In this document: one piece after another, positions 17,746-26,663 of the stretch
How the letters are laid out: the number at the start of each line of letters is the position of its first letter
Numbering within the stretch: position 1 is the stretch's first letter
Source of the DNA: Streptomyces smaragdinus
Lineage (GTDB): Bacteria > Actinomycetota > Actinomycetes > Streptomycetales > Streptomycetaceae
DNA: 64,000 nucleotides
Direction of reading: 5' to 3'
Assembly: GCF_009604385.1 (NCBI RefSeq)
Contig: NZ_WEGJ01000014.1
Coordinates: forward strand, 85,854 to 149,853
Made by a program: the position numbers and the translations under genes
Notes under the pieces: model-generated
Seen by the model: the letters and a program-made list of their open reading frames with translations, nothing else
Database searches by the model: none
What the model was told of the DNA's origin: nothing

Positions 17746-17757
17746 CGTGCCCGCAAA

Positions 17758-17803
17758 ACGGGAGGGGCCCCGCGCGATGCGAATCGCGCGGGGCCCCTCC
17801 CGT
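17758..17803. terminator. Perfect 21-bp hairpin between convergent genes
   Basis: A 21-base arm starting ACGGGAGGGGCCCCGCG (17758-17778), loop GCGA, and its exact complement (17783-17803). It lies between the convergent TPR gene and kgd, so it probably terminates from both sides. There is no clear T-run, as is usual for high-GC actinomycete terminators. Confidence 0.85.
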
Positions 17804-17834
17804 CATACGCCGTCGTACCGCCCGGCGGCCCGGC

Positions 17835-20800
17835 TCAGAGGTCGAAGACCTCCGCCACCAGCGCCGCCTGCTCCGCCTGGTGCCGCTTCGCCGAGCCCAC
17901 CGCGGGGGAGGACGACGACGGGCGGGAGACCCGGTGGAGGCGGTCGCCGGACGGGGCCGGGCGGGAGCCCAGGAGCAGGTCGAGGTGGTCGATCAGGTTC
18001 AGGGCGATGAACGGCCAGCCGCCCTGGTTGGCCGGCTCCTCCTGCGCCCAGACGAACTTCTCGGCGTTCGAGTACTTCGCCAGCTTCGCCTGGATCTCCT
18101 CGCCCGGCAGCGGGTAGAGGCGCTCGAGGCGGATGATCGCCGTGTCCGTGACGCCGCGCTTGGTCCGCTCCGCGTCGAGGTCGTAGTAGACCTTGCCGGA
18201 GCAGAAGACGACCTTGCGCACGGCGGCCGGGTCGACCGACGCGTCACCGATGACCGGCTGGAACGAGCCCGTGGTGAACTCCTCCGCCTTGGACGCCGCC
18301 GCCTTCAGCCGGAGCATCGACTTCGGGGTGAAGACGATCAGCGGCTTGTGGTGCGGGTTGTGCACCTGCCAGCGCAGGAGGTGGAAGTAGCTCGACGGGA
18401 GCGAGGGCATCGCGACCGTCATGTTGTTCTGCGCGCACAGCTGCAGGAACCGCTCGATGCGGGCGGAGGAGTGGTCCGGGCCCTGGCCCTCGTAGCCGTG
18501 CGGCAGCAGCAGCGTGACGCCGGAGGTCTGGCCCCACTTCTGCTCGGCGGAGGAGATGAACTCGTCCACCACCGTCTGCGCGCCGTTGACGAAGTCGCCG
18601 AACTGCGCCTCCCACATCACCAACGACTCGGGACGGGCCAGCGAGTAGCCGTACTCGAAGCCCATCGCCGCGTACTCGGAGAGCAGCGAGTCGTAGACGT
18701 TGTAGCGGGCCTGGCCCTCGGCCAGGTAGTTGAGCGGGGTGTAGTCCTCGCCCGTGGTCTGGTCGACGAGCACCGCGTGGCGCTGGCCGAACGTGCCGCG
18801 CCGGGAGTCCTGGCCCGCGAGGCGGACCGGGGTGCCCTCGAGGAGCAGCGAGCCGATGGCGAGGGTCTCGCCCATGCCCCAGTCGATCGTGCCGTCCTCG
18901 ACCATCGCGGCCCGGCGCTGCAGCTGCGGCTGCAGCCGGCGGTGCACGGTGACGGAGTCGGGGATGTTGACCTGGGACTCGGCGATGCGCTTGACGACCT
19001 CCTGGGAGATCGCGGTGCCCACGGCGACCGGGAACTCCGGCAGCGCCGGCAGGGCGGTCACCGGGGCGGGCGCGGCGGACACGTCGCGGACCTCGGTGAA
19101 GACCTTCTCCAGCTGGCCCTGGAAGTCCTGGAGCGCCTGCTCCGCCTCTTCCATGGTGATGTCGCCGCGGCCGATCAGGGACTCGGTGTAGAGCTTGCGC
19201 ACCGAGCGCTTCTTGTCGATCAGCGAGTACATCTGCGGGTTGGTGAACTCCGGGTTGTCGGACTCGTTGTGTCCGCGGCGCCGGTAGCAGATGAGGTCGA
19301 TGACGACGTCCTTGTTGAACGCCTGGCGGAACTCGAACGCGAGGCGCGCGACGCGCACCACGGCCTCCGGGTCGTCGCCGTTCACGTGGAAGATCGGCGC
19401 CTCGATCATGCGGGCCACGTCGGTGGCGTACATGGAGGAGCGGGCCGACTCCGGGGGAGCGGTGAAGCCCACCTGGTTGTTGATGACCACGTGCACGGTG
19501 CCGCCGGTGCGGTAGCCCCGCAGCTGCGACATGTTCAGCGTCTCGGCCACGACGCCCTGGCCGGCGAAGGCCGCGTCGCCGTGCAGGGCGATCGGCAGGA
19601 CCGTGAAGTCCGTGCCGCCCTTGCCGATGATGTCCTGCTTGGCGCGGACGACGCCCTCGACGATCGGGTCGACGGCCTCGAGGTGCGAGGGGTTGGCGGT
19701 GAGCGAGACCTTGATCTGCTCGCCGTCCAGGCCGGTGAAGGTGCCCTCGGCGCCCAGGTGGTACTTGACGTCGCCGGAGCCGTGCATCGACCGGGGGTCG
19801 AGGTTGCCCTCGAACTCGCGGAAGATCTGCGCGTACGACTTGCCGACGATGTTGGCCAGGACGTTCAGCCGGCCGCGGTGGGCCATGCCGATGACGGCCT
19901 CGTCGAGGCGGGCCTCGGCGGCGGCGTCGATCACGGCGTCGAGCAGCGGGATGACGGACTCGCCGCCCTCCAGCGAGAAGCGCTTCTGGCCGACGTACTT
20001 CGTCTGCAGGAACGTCTCGAAGGCCTCGGCGGCGTTCAGCCGGCGCAGGATGCGCAGCTGCTCCTCGCGCTCGGGCTTGCTGTGCGGGCGCTCGATGCGC
20101 TCCTGCAGCCACTTGCGCTGCTTCGGGTCCTGGATGTGCATGTACTCCACACCCGTGGTGCGGCAGTACGAGTCGCGCAGCACGCCCAGGATGTCGCGGA
20201 GCTTCATCAGGGACTTGCCGGCGAAGCCGCCGACGGCGAAGTCGCGCTCCAGGTCCCACAGCGTCAGCCCGTGCTCGGTGATGTCGAGGTCGGGGTGCTT
20301 GCGCTGGCGGTACTCCAGCGGGTCGGTGTCGGCCATGACGTGGCCGCGGACCCGGTAGGAGTGGATCAGCTCGAAGACGCGGGCCGCCTTGGTGACGTCG
20401 TCGTCGTGCGACGCGTCGATGTCCTTGAGCCAGCGGACCGGCTCGTAGGGGATGCGCAGCGCCTGGAAGATCTCGTCGTAGAAGCCGTTCTCGCCGAGCA
20501 GCAGGTTCGCGACGATCCGCAGGAACTCGCCGGAGGCGGCGCCCTGGATGACCCGGTGGTCGTACGTCGAGGTCAGCGTCATGACCTTGGAGACGCCCAG
20601 CTTGTTCAGGGTGTCCTGGGAGGTGCCCTGGAACTCCGCCGGGTACTCCATCGCGCCGACGCCCATGATCACGGACTGGCCGGGCATCAGGCGGGGCACG
20701 GAGTGGACGGTGCCGATGCCGCCGGGGTTGGTGAGCGAGCACGTCACCCCGGTGAAGTCGTCCATCGTGAGCTTGTTGGTGCGGGCCTTGCGGACGATGT

Positions 20801-21605
20801 CCTCGTAGGCCTGCCAGAACTCGAAGAAGTCGAGGGTCTCGGACTTCTTGATCGCCGCCACCACGAGCTGGCGGTCGCCGTTCGGCTTCACCAGGTCGAT
20901 GGCCAGGCCCAGGTTGACGTGCTCGGGCTTGACCAGGGTGGGCTTGCCGTCCTTCTCGGCGAAGGAGTGGTTCATCGACGGCATCAGCTTCATCGCCTGC
21001 ACCATGGCGTAGCCGATGAGGTGGGTGAAGGAGACCTTCCCGCCCCGGGCGCGCTTGAGGTGGTTGTTGATGACGATGCGGTTGTCGAACAGCAGCTTCA
21101 CCGGGACGGCGCGGACGGACGTGGCCGTCGGCATCTCCAGCGAGGCGTTCATGTTCTTCACCACGGCGGCGGCCGGGCCGCGCAGCGTGACGGTCTCGGG
21201 GCCGGCGGCCTGATCGGCGGCCGGGGCCTTCGCCGCCGGCGCGGGGCGCTCGGCGGGGGCCGCGGCGGGCGCCTTCGGCTGTGCGGCGGCCGGTGCGGGG
21301 GCGGGCTTCGCCGGAGCGGCGGCGGGGGCGGGCGCCGGTGCCGCGGGAGCGGCGGCCGGGGCGGCCTGCGCGGGGGCCGGGGCGGCGGCGGACGCGTCAG
21401 CCGCTGCGGCGGCGGCCTGGGCCGCCGCGTTCGGCTTGTAGTCCGCAAAGAAGTCCCACCAGGCACGGTCGACCGAGTTCGGGTCCTGGAGGTACTGCTG
21501 ATAGATCTCGTCTACGAGCCACTCGTTCGGGCCGAACGTGGTGGCGGGGTCCCGGCCCTGGCTGGGTTCCTCGGTCGAGACGCTATTCGGGGACTGTGGC
21601 GACAC
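17835..21605 (-). CDS. kgd: Multifunctional 2-oxoglutarate decarboxylase/dehydrogenase E1 with E2-like domain
   Basis: 1256 residues from GTG 21605 (start of VSPQSPNSV, as in actinomycete Kgd; a start nine codons upstream is possible). Order: N-terminal helix GPNEWLVDEIYQQYLQDP, an Ala/Pro-rich linker (~60-125), an acyltransferase domain with TYDHRVIQGA holding the catalytic His, then a thiamine-diphosphate E1 with GMAHRGRLNVL, KYHLGAEGTF, GDAAFAGQG and RRRGHNESDNPEF, and a C-terminal transketolase-like part. It converts 2-oxoglutarate towards succinyl-CoA in the TCA cycle together with lipoamide dehydrogenase and E2 partners encoded elsewhere. Length is normal for the family. The 283 bases upstream hold its promoter region; I see no clear operator there. 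Confidence 0.97.
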   Translation of the reverse strand: MSPQSPNSVSTEEPSQGRDPATTFGPNEWLVDEIYQQYLQDPNSVDRAWWDFFADYKPNAAAQAAAAAADASAAAPAPAQAAPAAAPAAPAPAPAAAPAKPAPAPAAAQPKAPAAAPAERPAPAAKAPAADQAAGPETVTLRGPAAAVVKNMNASLEMPTATSVRAVPVKLLFDNRIVINNHLKRARGGKVSFTHLIGYAMVQAMKLMPSMNHSFAEKDGKPTLVKPEHVNLGLAIDLVKPNGDRQLVVAAIKKSETLDFFEFWQAYEDIVRKARTNKLTMDDFTGVTCSLTNPGGIGTVHSVPRLMPGQSVIMGVGAMEYPAEFQGTSQDTLNKLGVSKVMTLTSTYDHRVIQGAASGEFLRIVANLLLGENGFYDEIFQALRIPYEPVRWLKDIDASHDDDVTKAARVFELIHSYRVRGHVMADTDPLEYRQRKHPDLDITEHGLTLWDLERDFAVGGFAGKSLMKLRDILGVLRDSYCRTTGVEYMHIQDPKQRKWLQERIERPHSKPEREEQLRILRRLNAAEAFETFLQTKYVGQKRFSLEGGESVIPLLDAVIDAAAEARLDEAVIGMAHRGRLNVLANIVGKSYAQIFREFEGNLDPRSMHGSGDVKYHLGAEGTFTGLDGEQIKVSLTANPSHLEAVDPIVEGVVRAKQDIIGKGGTDFTVLPIALHGDAAFAGQGVVAETLNMSQLRGYRTGGTVHVVINNQVGFTAPPESARSSMYATDVARMIEAPIFHVNGDDPEAVVRVARLAFEFRQAFNKDVVIDLICYRRRGHNESDNPEFTNPQMYSLIDKKRSVRKLYTESLIGRGDITMEEAEQALQDFQGQLEKVFTEVRDVSAAPAPVTALPALPEFPVAVGTAISQEVVKRIAESQVNIPDSVTVHRRLQPQLQRRAAMVEDGTIDWGMGETLAIGSLLLEGTPVRLAGQDSRRGTFGQRHAVLVDQTTGEDYTPLNYLAEGQARYNVYDSLLSEYAAMGFEYGYSLARPESLVMWEAQFGDFVNGAQTVVDEFISSAEQKWGQTSGVTLLLPHGYEGQGPDHSSARIERFLQLCAQNNMTVAMPSLPSSYFHLLRWQVHNPHHKPLIVFTPKSMLRLKAAASKAEEFTTGSFQPVIGDASVDPAAVRKVVFCSGKVYYDLDAERTKRGVTDTAIIRLERLYPLPGEEIQAKLAKYSNAEKFVWAQEEPANQGGWPFIALNLIDHLDLLLGSRPAPSGDRLHRVSRPSSSSPAVGSAKRHQAEQAALVAEVFDL

Positions 21606-21888
21606 GGCGGTATCCGCCCTCTTCCGCTTCACATAGGTGATGGACAGCGGAGAACAAGGCTACGCCCCCCGGAGGGTTCCTTGCAGGTCTCACCCGGTCC
21701 CAGTCGCGGAAGTCACAAAGAAAACCGGGTTTGGGCGGGAAGATTGGCGGGAAACACATGAGGTTTGCCTACGTCCGGCCACGCAGAGTAGGGGCCCGCT
21801 CGGCCCGTAGCCCCACGGGAGCCGCACGTCCTTGCTCGTCGACGGCCCCGACCAGGTCAGAGGGCCACCGCCGCGGCGCCACCCTACG

Positions 21889-22989
21889 TCAAATGATCGT
21901 TTTTGCCACGCCCGGAAGAGTGACGAGGATGCGGCAGCCGCGGGGGGATTCGGCCACGCCGATCCGTCCGCCGTGCAGATCCACCGCCCAGCGCGCGATC
22001 GCCAGCCCCAGCCCCGTACCTCCGTCGTGGCCCGGGCCGGACCGCGTCTGCTCGGTGGCGCCCCGGGTGAAGCGCTCGAAGACCCGGTGCCGCTGGGACT
22101 CGGGGATGCCGGGGCCCTCGTCGAGCACCTCGAGGACGAGGGACTCGGGACCCTCGCCGGAGCGGGCGCGGACCGTGACGCGGCCCTGCGGGGGGCTGTG
22201 CTTGACGGCGTTGTCGATGAGGTTCGCCACCACCTGGTGCAGCCGCTCGGTGTCGGCGTGCGCCACCAGGGTGGGCGGCTGGACGTCCAGCCGGAGGCTG
22301 ACGTCGCCGCGGGCGGGGCCGCCGCGCGCGGTCATGTTCGCTTCGCGCAGAACCCCGGACAGATACGGCCAGACCTCGAAGCGCCGGGCCCGCAGCGGGA
22401 CGGCGCCGCTGTCCAGCCGGGACAGGTCCAGCAGCTGCTCCACCAGCCGGCCCAGGCGCTCGGTCTGCTTCAGCGCGGTGCGCATGGTGTCCGGATCGGC
22501 CTCGGAGACCCCGTCCACCACGTTCTCCAGCACGGCCCGCAGGGCGGCGATGGGGGTGCGCAGCTCGTGCGAGACGTTCGCCACGAGCTCCTTGCGGTGG
22601 CGGTCCACGGCCTCGAGGTCGGCGGCCATCCGGTTGAAGCTGGTGGCCAGTTCGCCGTACTCGTCGCGGCGGCCCGCGGCCAGCCGGCGGCTGTAGTCGC
22701 CGTGCGCCATCGCCCGCGTCACCTCGGTCATCTCGCCGAGCGGGGCGGTCAGGCGCTGGGCGACGAACTGGGTGAGGAGCAGCGAGGCGACCAGGGAGAA
22801 GATCGTCGCGACGCGCAGCTCGGTGGACGACACGATCGACACGTACACCAGCAGCGTCGCGATGATCACCGAGAGGATGACCAGGCCGCTCAGGGCGGCG
22901 TTGACGGAGCGGAACGGGTCGACGGGACGCAGCGCCGCCCACAGCCGCGCCAGGGGGCGGCCGCGGGGGGCGGTGGGTGCGGGGTTCAT
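21889..22989 (-). CDS. HAMP-containing sensor histidine kinase
   Basis: 366 residues. Two TM segments (residues ~33-70) are separated by only a few residues, so there is almost no extracytoplasmic sensor. A HAMP domain (QRLTAPLGEMTEVTRAM) follows, then HisKA with VSHELRTPIAALR (phospho-His) and HATPase with NLIDNAVKHS, DEGPGIP and GTGLGLAI. It is encoded 21 bases downstream of its response regulator on the same strand. Activation by membrane or intracellular cues is more likely than by an external ligand, given the short loop. The pair next to kgd and lon is a conserved Streptomyces arrangement as I recall it; the signal is not known from sequence. Confidence 0.93.
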   Translation of the reverse strand: MNPAPTAPRGRPLARLWAALRPVDPFRSVNAALSGLVILSVIIATLLVYVSIVSSTELRVATIFSLVASLLLTQFVAQRLTAPLGEMTEVTRAMAHGDYSRRLAAGRRDEYGELATSFNRMAADLEAVDRHRKELVANVSHELRTPIAALRAVLENVVDGVSEADPDTMRTALKQTERLGRLVEQLLDLSRLDSGAVPLRARRFEVWPYLSGVLREANMTARGGPARGDVSLRLDVQPPTLVAHADTERLHQVVANLIDNAVKHSPPQGRVTVRARSGEGPESLVLEVLDEGPGIPESQRHRVFERFTRGATEQTRSGPGHDGGTGLGLAIARWAVDLHGGRIGVAESPRGCRILVTLPGVAKTII

Positions 22990-23010
22990 GGTGCCTCGCT
23001 GCTGCTTCGG

Positions 23011-23742
23011 TTACGCGGCTTCCGGCTCCAGCGCGTAGCCGACGCCGTGCACGGTACGGATCCGCTCGGCGCCGATCTTCCGGCGCAGGGCCTTGATGTG
23101 GCTGTCGACGGTACGGGTGCCGGAGGCGTCCGCCCAGTCCCAGACCTCCACCAGCAGCTGCTCGCGGGAGAGCACGGCCCGCGGCCGGCACGCCAGACAC
23201 ACCAGCAGGTCGAACTCCGTCGGCGTCAGATGCACGTCCGCCCCCGCGACCCGGACCCGCCGCTGGGAGTGATCGATCTCCAGCTCGCCGAGCCGCAGCA
23301 CCGCCCGGTCCCGGTGCGCGGCGGAGGCGGACGCGCGCTCCACCCGGCGCAGCAGGACGTGCGTCCGGGCGGCCAGCTCCCGCATGGAGAAGGGCTTCGT
23401 CATGTAGTCGTCGGCGCCCACGCCGAGGCCCACCAGCATGTCCGTCTCGTCGTCGCGCGCCGTCAGCATCAGCACCGGCACCGGGCGCCGCGCCTGCACC
23501 CGGCGGCACACCTCCAGCCCGTCGTACCCGGGCAGCATCACGTCCAGGACGAGCAGATCGGGCCCCCACTCCTCCGCGGCGGCGACGGCGGACGGCCCGT
23601 CCCCGGCGGTCCGTACCGCGAACCCCTCCGCCTTCAGCCGGGCGGCTATGGCGTCGCCGATGGTCGGATCGTCCTCGACCACGAGAATGCGCCGCGCGCT
23701 GGGGGAGGGTGGGTTCCCCGGCCGCGGCTGTACCTGTGCCAT
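23011..23742 (-). CDS. OmpR/PhoB-family response regulator
   Basis: 243 residues. The receiver domain has acidic pocket VVEDD, phospho-acceptor D in LLVLDVMLPGYDG, and conserved Lys in MTKPFS. A C-terminal winged helix follows (LTPTEFDLLVCL, then RTVDSHIKALRRKIG and VHGVGYAL). It is first gene of a two-gene operon with the histidine kinase. It probably binds direct repeats near its target promoters. The 139 bases to the divergent sigma-like gene would hold its promoter. Confidence 0.95.
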   Translation of the reverse strand: MAQVQPRPGNPPSPSARRILVVEDDPTIGDAIAARLKAEGFAVRTAGDGPSAVAAAEEWGPDLLVLDVMLPGYDGLEVCRRVQARRPVPVLMLTARDDETDMLVGLGVGADDYMTKPFSMRELAARTHVLLRRVERASASAAHRDRAVLRLGELEIDHSQRRVRVAGADVHLTPTEFDLLVCLACRPRAVLSREQLLVEVWDWADASGTRTVDSHIKALRRKIGAERIRTVHGVGYALEPEAA

Positions 23743-23881
23743 GTCGTGCCCCCGGCTTTCGTCGCTCCCCGTCGGTCCGTCGTGCTGCTCTGCAGGGTAT
23801 GCGGGGGGATCCGCTCCGGGCTACGGGCGCCCCCGGCACCCCCGCGTGAACCGGGCGGGCCGGTGCGGTCGATAAGGGTGC

Positions 23882-24658
23882 GTGAGAGTGTTCCGGGCCG
23901 TGCCCTCCGAGTCCCCGCCCCCCGACGCGGTGCTGCTGCGTGCCGTGGCGCGCGGCGACACCGACGCGCTGGCCGCGCTGTACGACCGGCACGCCGGGTG
24001 GCTGCTGGTGCGGCTGGGGCGCCGGTGCGGGGACGGCGAGCTGGCCGGTGAGGTGACGCAGGACACGTTCCTGACGGTGTGGCGGACGGCCGCCGCCTTC
24101 GCCGACACCGGCGGGGGGTCCGCGGGCGGCTGGCTGTGGACGATCGCCGCGCGGCGGCTGGTCGACGCCCAGCGGTCGGCGGCCCGGGCGGCGCGGGGCC
24201 TTGCGGCGGCCGGTGCGCCGGTGCCGTCCGCCGCGTCCGCACCGTCCGCGGAGGAGCACGTGCTGGCGGGCGGGCTGGAGCCGGACGTGCTGCGGGAGCG
24301 GCTGGCGGGGGTCGGGGGGCTGCCCGAGCGGATCACCGAAGGCGGGCGGGAAGGGGGGTCGGCCGTGCCGGACGCGGCGATGTACAGCCGGCGGAACGAG
24401 ATCACCGACCGGGACTTCTTCCTCCTCAACGCCTGGTCGGGGCTGGACGGGAGCACGTGCGGGAGGGGTACGGTCACCGAGACCGCCGTCGAAGTGTGGA
24501 TGCTCCCCTTCATGCGGGACGTCTACCTCGGACCGGAGGACCGGCAGACGAAGGAGGTACGCGCCGCCCTCGCCCGTATCGAGGCCATGCCCCCGCCGGA
24601 GCGCGCCGCGTTCCTGACCCGGTACCTGGCGTGCGACAGAGGGGCGGAGCTCCGATGA
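23882..24658 (+). CDS. Sigma-70 region 2 protein with unrecognised C-terminus
   Basis: 258 residues. Residues ~15-105 are ECF sigma region 2 (LLRAVARGDTDALAALYDRH, then LAGEVTQDTFLTVWRTA and GWLWTIAARRLVD). No region 4 helix-turn-helix follows. After DVLRERLAGV the sequence becomes unrelated (RNEITDRDFFLLNAWSGLDG, ending in a helix with AALARIEAMPPPERAAF). Without region 4 it should not recognise a -35 element normally. It may be a deletion fusion of a sigma gene to the 3' part of another gene, or a novel regulator. It overlaps the next membrane gene by ATGA, so the pair is co-expressed if functional. Confidence 0.6.
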   Translation: MRVFRAVPSESPPPDAVLLRAVARGDTDALAALYDRHAGWLLVRLGRRCGDGELAGEVTQDTFLTVWRTAAAFADTGGGSAGGWLWTIAARRLVDAQRSAARAARGLAAAGAPVPSAASAPSAEEHVLAGGLEPDVLRERLAGVGGLPERITEGGREGGSAVPDAAMYSRRNEITDRDFFLLNAWSGLDGSTCGRGTVTETAVEVWMLPFMRDVYLGPEDRQTKEVRAALARIEAMPPPERAAFLTRYLACDRGAELR

Positions 24659-25254
24659 GGCTCTACCTCCGCTCCCGCGCCCTCCCCGCCGCCCTCCTCG
24701 TCCTGATCGCCCTCACCCTCCTCACCTGGCGCTGCGCCGACTGGCTCGTCGACTCCCCCCGCTTCGGCACCACCGCCCGCGTCCCCGTCGTCGCCCTCGC
24801 GCCGCTGCTCGCCGGATCGGCCGCCGCCGCGAGCCTCTTCACCCACTCCGCCGAGCTCGAACGGACGGCGCCCCGCCCCCTCGCGGCGCTGCGCGGCGTA
24901 CAACTGCTCCTCGTCACCGCCCTGTACGCCCTCGCCCTCGGCGCCACCGTCACCTCCGACGCCGCCCACTTCGGCGCCCAGGCCATGGTCCGCAACGTCC
25001 TCGGCACCGCCGGCCTCGCCGCGCTCTCCGCCGTGGCGTTCGGCGCACGGCTCGCGTGGGTGCTGCCCCTCGCCTGCACCGGCACGGCGTATCTGGCGGC
25101 GCCCCGCGTGCACGGCGGGGCGGTGTCCGTGTGGGCGTGGCCCGTGCAGCCGGGGGCCGAGGGCGGGGCGTGGGGTGCGGCGCTCGGGCTCCTCGCGGCG
25201 GGTGTGGCGGCGGGTGTGCGGTGGGGGCCGCGGGCCGGGTCAGGCAGGGCGTGA
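24655..25254 (+). CDS. Six-TM integral membrane protein of unknown function
   Basis: 199 residues from ATG 24655 (ATGA overlap with the sigma-like gene). At least five or six hydrophobic helices can be seen, for example ALPAALLVLIALTLL, VPVVALAPLLAGSAAAA, LLLVTALYALALGA and LAALSAVAFGARLAWVLPLA. There is no nucleotide-binding or catalytic motif. It resembles small ABC-2-type permease-like proteins, but no cognate ATPase is adjacent. Its 3' end overlaps the convergent spermidine-synthase-like gene by 15 bases. Confidence 0.65.
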   Translation: MRLYLRSRALPAALLVLIALTLLTWRCADWLVDSPRFGTTARVPVVALAPLLAGSAAAASLFTHSAELERTAPRPLAALRGVQLLLVTALYALALGATVTSDAAHFGAQAMVRNVLGTAGLAALSAVAFGARLAWVLPLACTGTAYLAAPRVHGGAVSVWAWPVQPGAEGGAWGAALGLLAAGVAAGVRWGPRAGSGRA

Positions 25255-25923
25255 GGGTCGGGCCGGGCGCCGGGCCAGGTGCACGACGTCCGGCACCCCC
25301 CGCCGTACCGGGATCTCCTCGGTCACCACGTCCGTGAACCCCGCCGTGCGCAGCGCCTCCTCGAACGCGGGGGAGGGCTGCGCCGACCACACCGCCAGCA
25401 CGCCGCCGGGGGTGAGGCGGGACAGGCAGGCGGCGAGGCCGCCGGGGGAGTAGAGGGAGGCGTTGTCGTCGGTCACGGTCCAGTCGGGGCCGTTGTCGAT
25501 GTCCAGGCACAGGGCGTCGTACGACACGTCCGCCTCCCGGACGTACGCCACCAGATCGGCCTCGACGATCTCCGTACGGGCATCCGCCTGCGCCGCCCCC
25601 GAGATCGCGGCGAGCGGCCCGTCCACATGCCAGTCGATCACCGCCCGCTCCCGCTCGACCACGGCGATCCGCCCCCACCGGGTCTCCGCCGCGGCCTCGG
25701 CCAGGGAGAACCCGACCCCGAGCCCGCCGATGAGCACGGCCGGCGCCGGCCGCTCCCCGAGGGCGTCCAGCGCGGACCGCACCAGCAGCCGCTCGGAGCG
25801 GCCGTCGGAGGTGTCCATCAGGAAGCAGCCGTTGGCGATGATCTCGAAGTCGTCCCCGCGCCGGCGCAGGGTGACCTCGCCGAAGGGGCCTTCACGGTGG
25901 TCGAGGGTGACGGGTTGGTCCAT
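25240..25923 (-). CDS. Spermidine synthase-like methyltransferase-fold protein
   Basis: 227 residues. It has a Rossmann fold of the spermidine synthase family: VLIGGLGVGFSLAEAA replaces the usual GGGDG motif, then IAVVERERAVIDW, and LCLDIDNGPDWTV in the catalytic-loop region. The canonical GGGDG and YHE elements are altered, so true aminopropyl transfer is doubtful and another small-molecule transfer is possible. Single gene between a lipoprotein gene on the same strand and a convergent membrane gene. It is a common stand-alone protein in Streptomyces. Confidence 0.75.
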   Translation of the reverse strand: MDQPVTLDHREGPFGEVTLRRRGDDFEIIANGCFLMDTSDGRSERLLVRSALDALGERPAPAVLIGGLGVGFSLAEAAAETRWGRIAVVERERAVIDWHVDGPLAAISGAAQADARTEIVEADLVAYVREADVSYDALCLDIDNGPDWTVTDDNASLYSPGGLAACLSRLTPGGVLAVWSAQPSPAFEEALRTAGFTDVVTEEIPVRRGVPDVVHLARRPARPSRPA

Positions 25924-25962
25924 GGCGGTCGAGCATAATTCCCGGCCGGCGGGCTCATCGGC

Positions 25963-26460
25963 TCACCGTCGCGGCGGCAGTGCGTCCAGGACCTCCCGCA
26001 TACCGGGGATGTCCCAGCCCTCGCCGAGGACGACCGTGCGGTCCTGGTACTCGAGGAGGGTGTTGAGGGAGTCCGGGCCGGACTGAGGGGTGCCCTGGTC
26101 GGTGGCGTCGATCCGGTTGAACCGCACGGCGGCGAGAGCGTCCCGCAGCCGCTTCGCCTTCGCTTCCGGCAGCCGGCCCTCCTCGGTCCCGCGCCTCGTC
26201 CGCACCGTGTAGCGGCCGTCGACCCGCACGGTGAGGGTGTCGTCCCTGCCGTCGATGCCGCCCCGCTCGTGCAGGACGACCAGCTCCGCGCCGGGCGCGG
26301 TGGGCTGCTCGACGTCGGGGGAGGATTCGGCGGACGCGGACGCGGGCGCCGACGGTTTCGTACGAGGTCCGTCCGGCTCGTCCGACCCGCATCCCGTCAC
26401 GAGCAGCGCGGGCAGCATGACCAGCCCGATTCCGGTACGAACCACACCCCGTCGTGTCAT
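25963..26460 (-). CDS. Small secreted lipoprotein, unknown function
   Basis: 165 residues. The N-terminal signal (MTRRGVVRTGIGLVMLPALL) ends in lipobox LVTGC, so the mature protein is lipid-anchored at C24. A Ser/Pro/Ala-rich linker follows, then a compact domain with LVVLHERGGIDGRDDTLTV and a VRFNRIDATD segment, ending DALPPRR. It is transcribed away from lon. No enzymatic residues stand out. Confidence 0.75.
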   Translation of the reverse strand: MTRRGVVRTGIGLVMLPALLVTGCGSDEPDGPRTKPSAPASASAESSPDVEQPTAPGAELVVLHERGGIDGRDDTLTVRVDGRYTVRTRRGTEEGRLPEAKAKRLRDALAAVRFNRIDATDQGTPQSGPDSLNTLLEYQDRTVVLGEGWDIPGMREVLDALPPRR

Positions 26461-26621
26461 GGAGCAGTCATATCAAGGCAGGCCCGCGCAGGTCACCCCA
26501 CAGACCGGGGAATGGCCGTACCGGCCCCGGCGGTTCTCCGAGCGGCAGCCGGTGCGGAGGTCCCGCTGATCGCTCACAGCGAACAACCCCGGGGCCGGGA
26601 ACATCCCCGACCCCCCCGCGC

Positions 26622-26642
26622 ATTGAGTCGATGTAACTCAAC
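26622..26642. promoter_or_regulatory. HAIR-type HspR operator upstream of lon
   Basis: TTGAGT, seven bases (CGATGTA), then ACTCAA form a perfect inverted repeat. This matches the core of the HAIR consensus CTTGAGT-N7-ACTCAAG bound by the heat-shock repressor HspR. It ends 22 bases before the lon start, so it would overlap the promoter or transcription start. HspR control of lon is established in Streptomyces. Confidence 0.9.
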
Positions 26643-26663
26643 TTGCATGCCGAAGGGGAGATC

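Noticed and set aside
17880..21761. Long plus-strand open frame (1293 codons) across kgd
   Set aside because: It is the complement of kgd and its translation is low-complexity Arg/Gly/Val/Leu without domains; kgd on the minus strand has full motifs.
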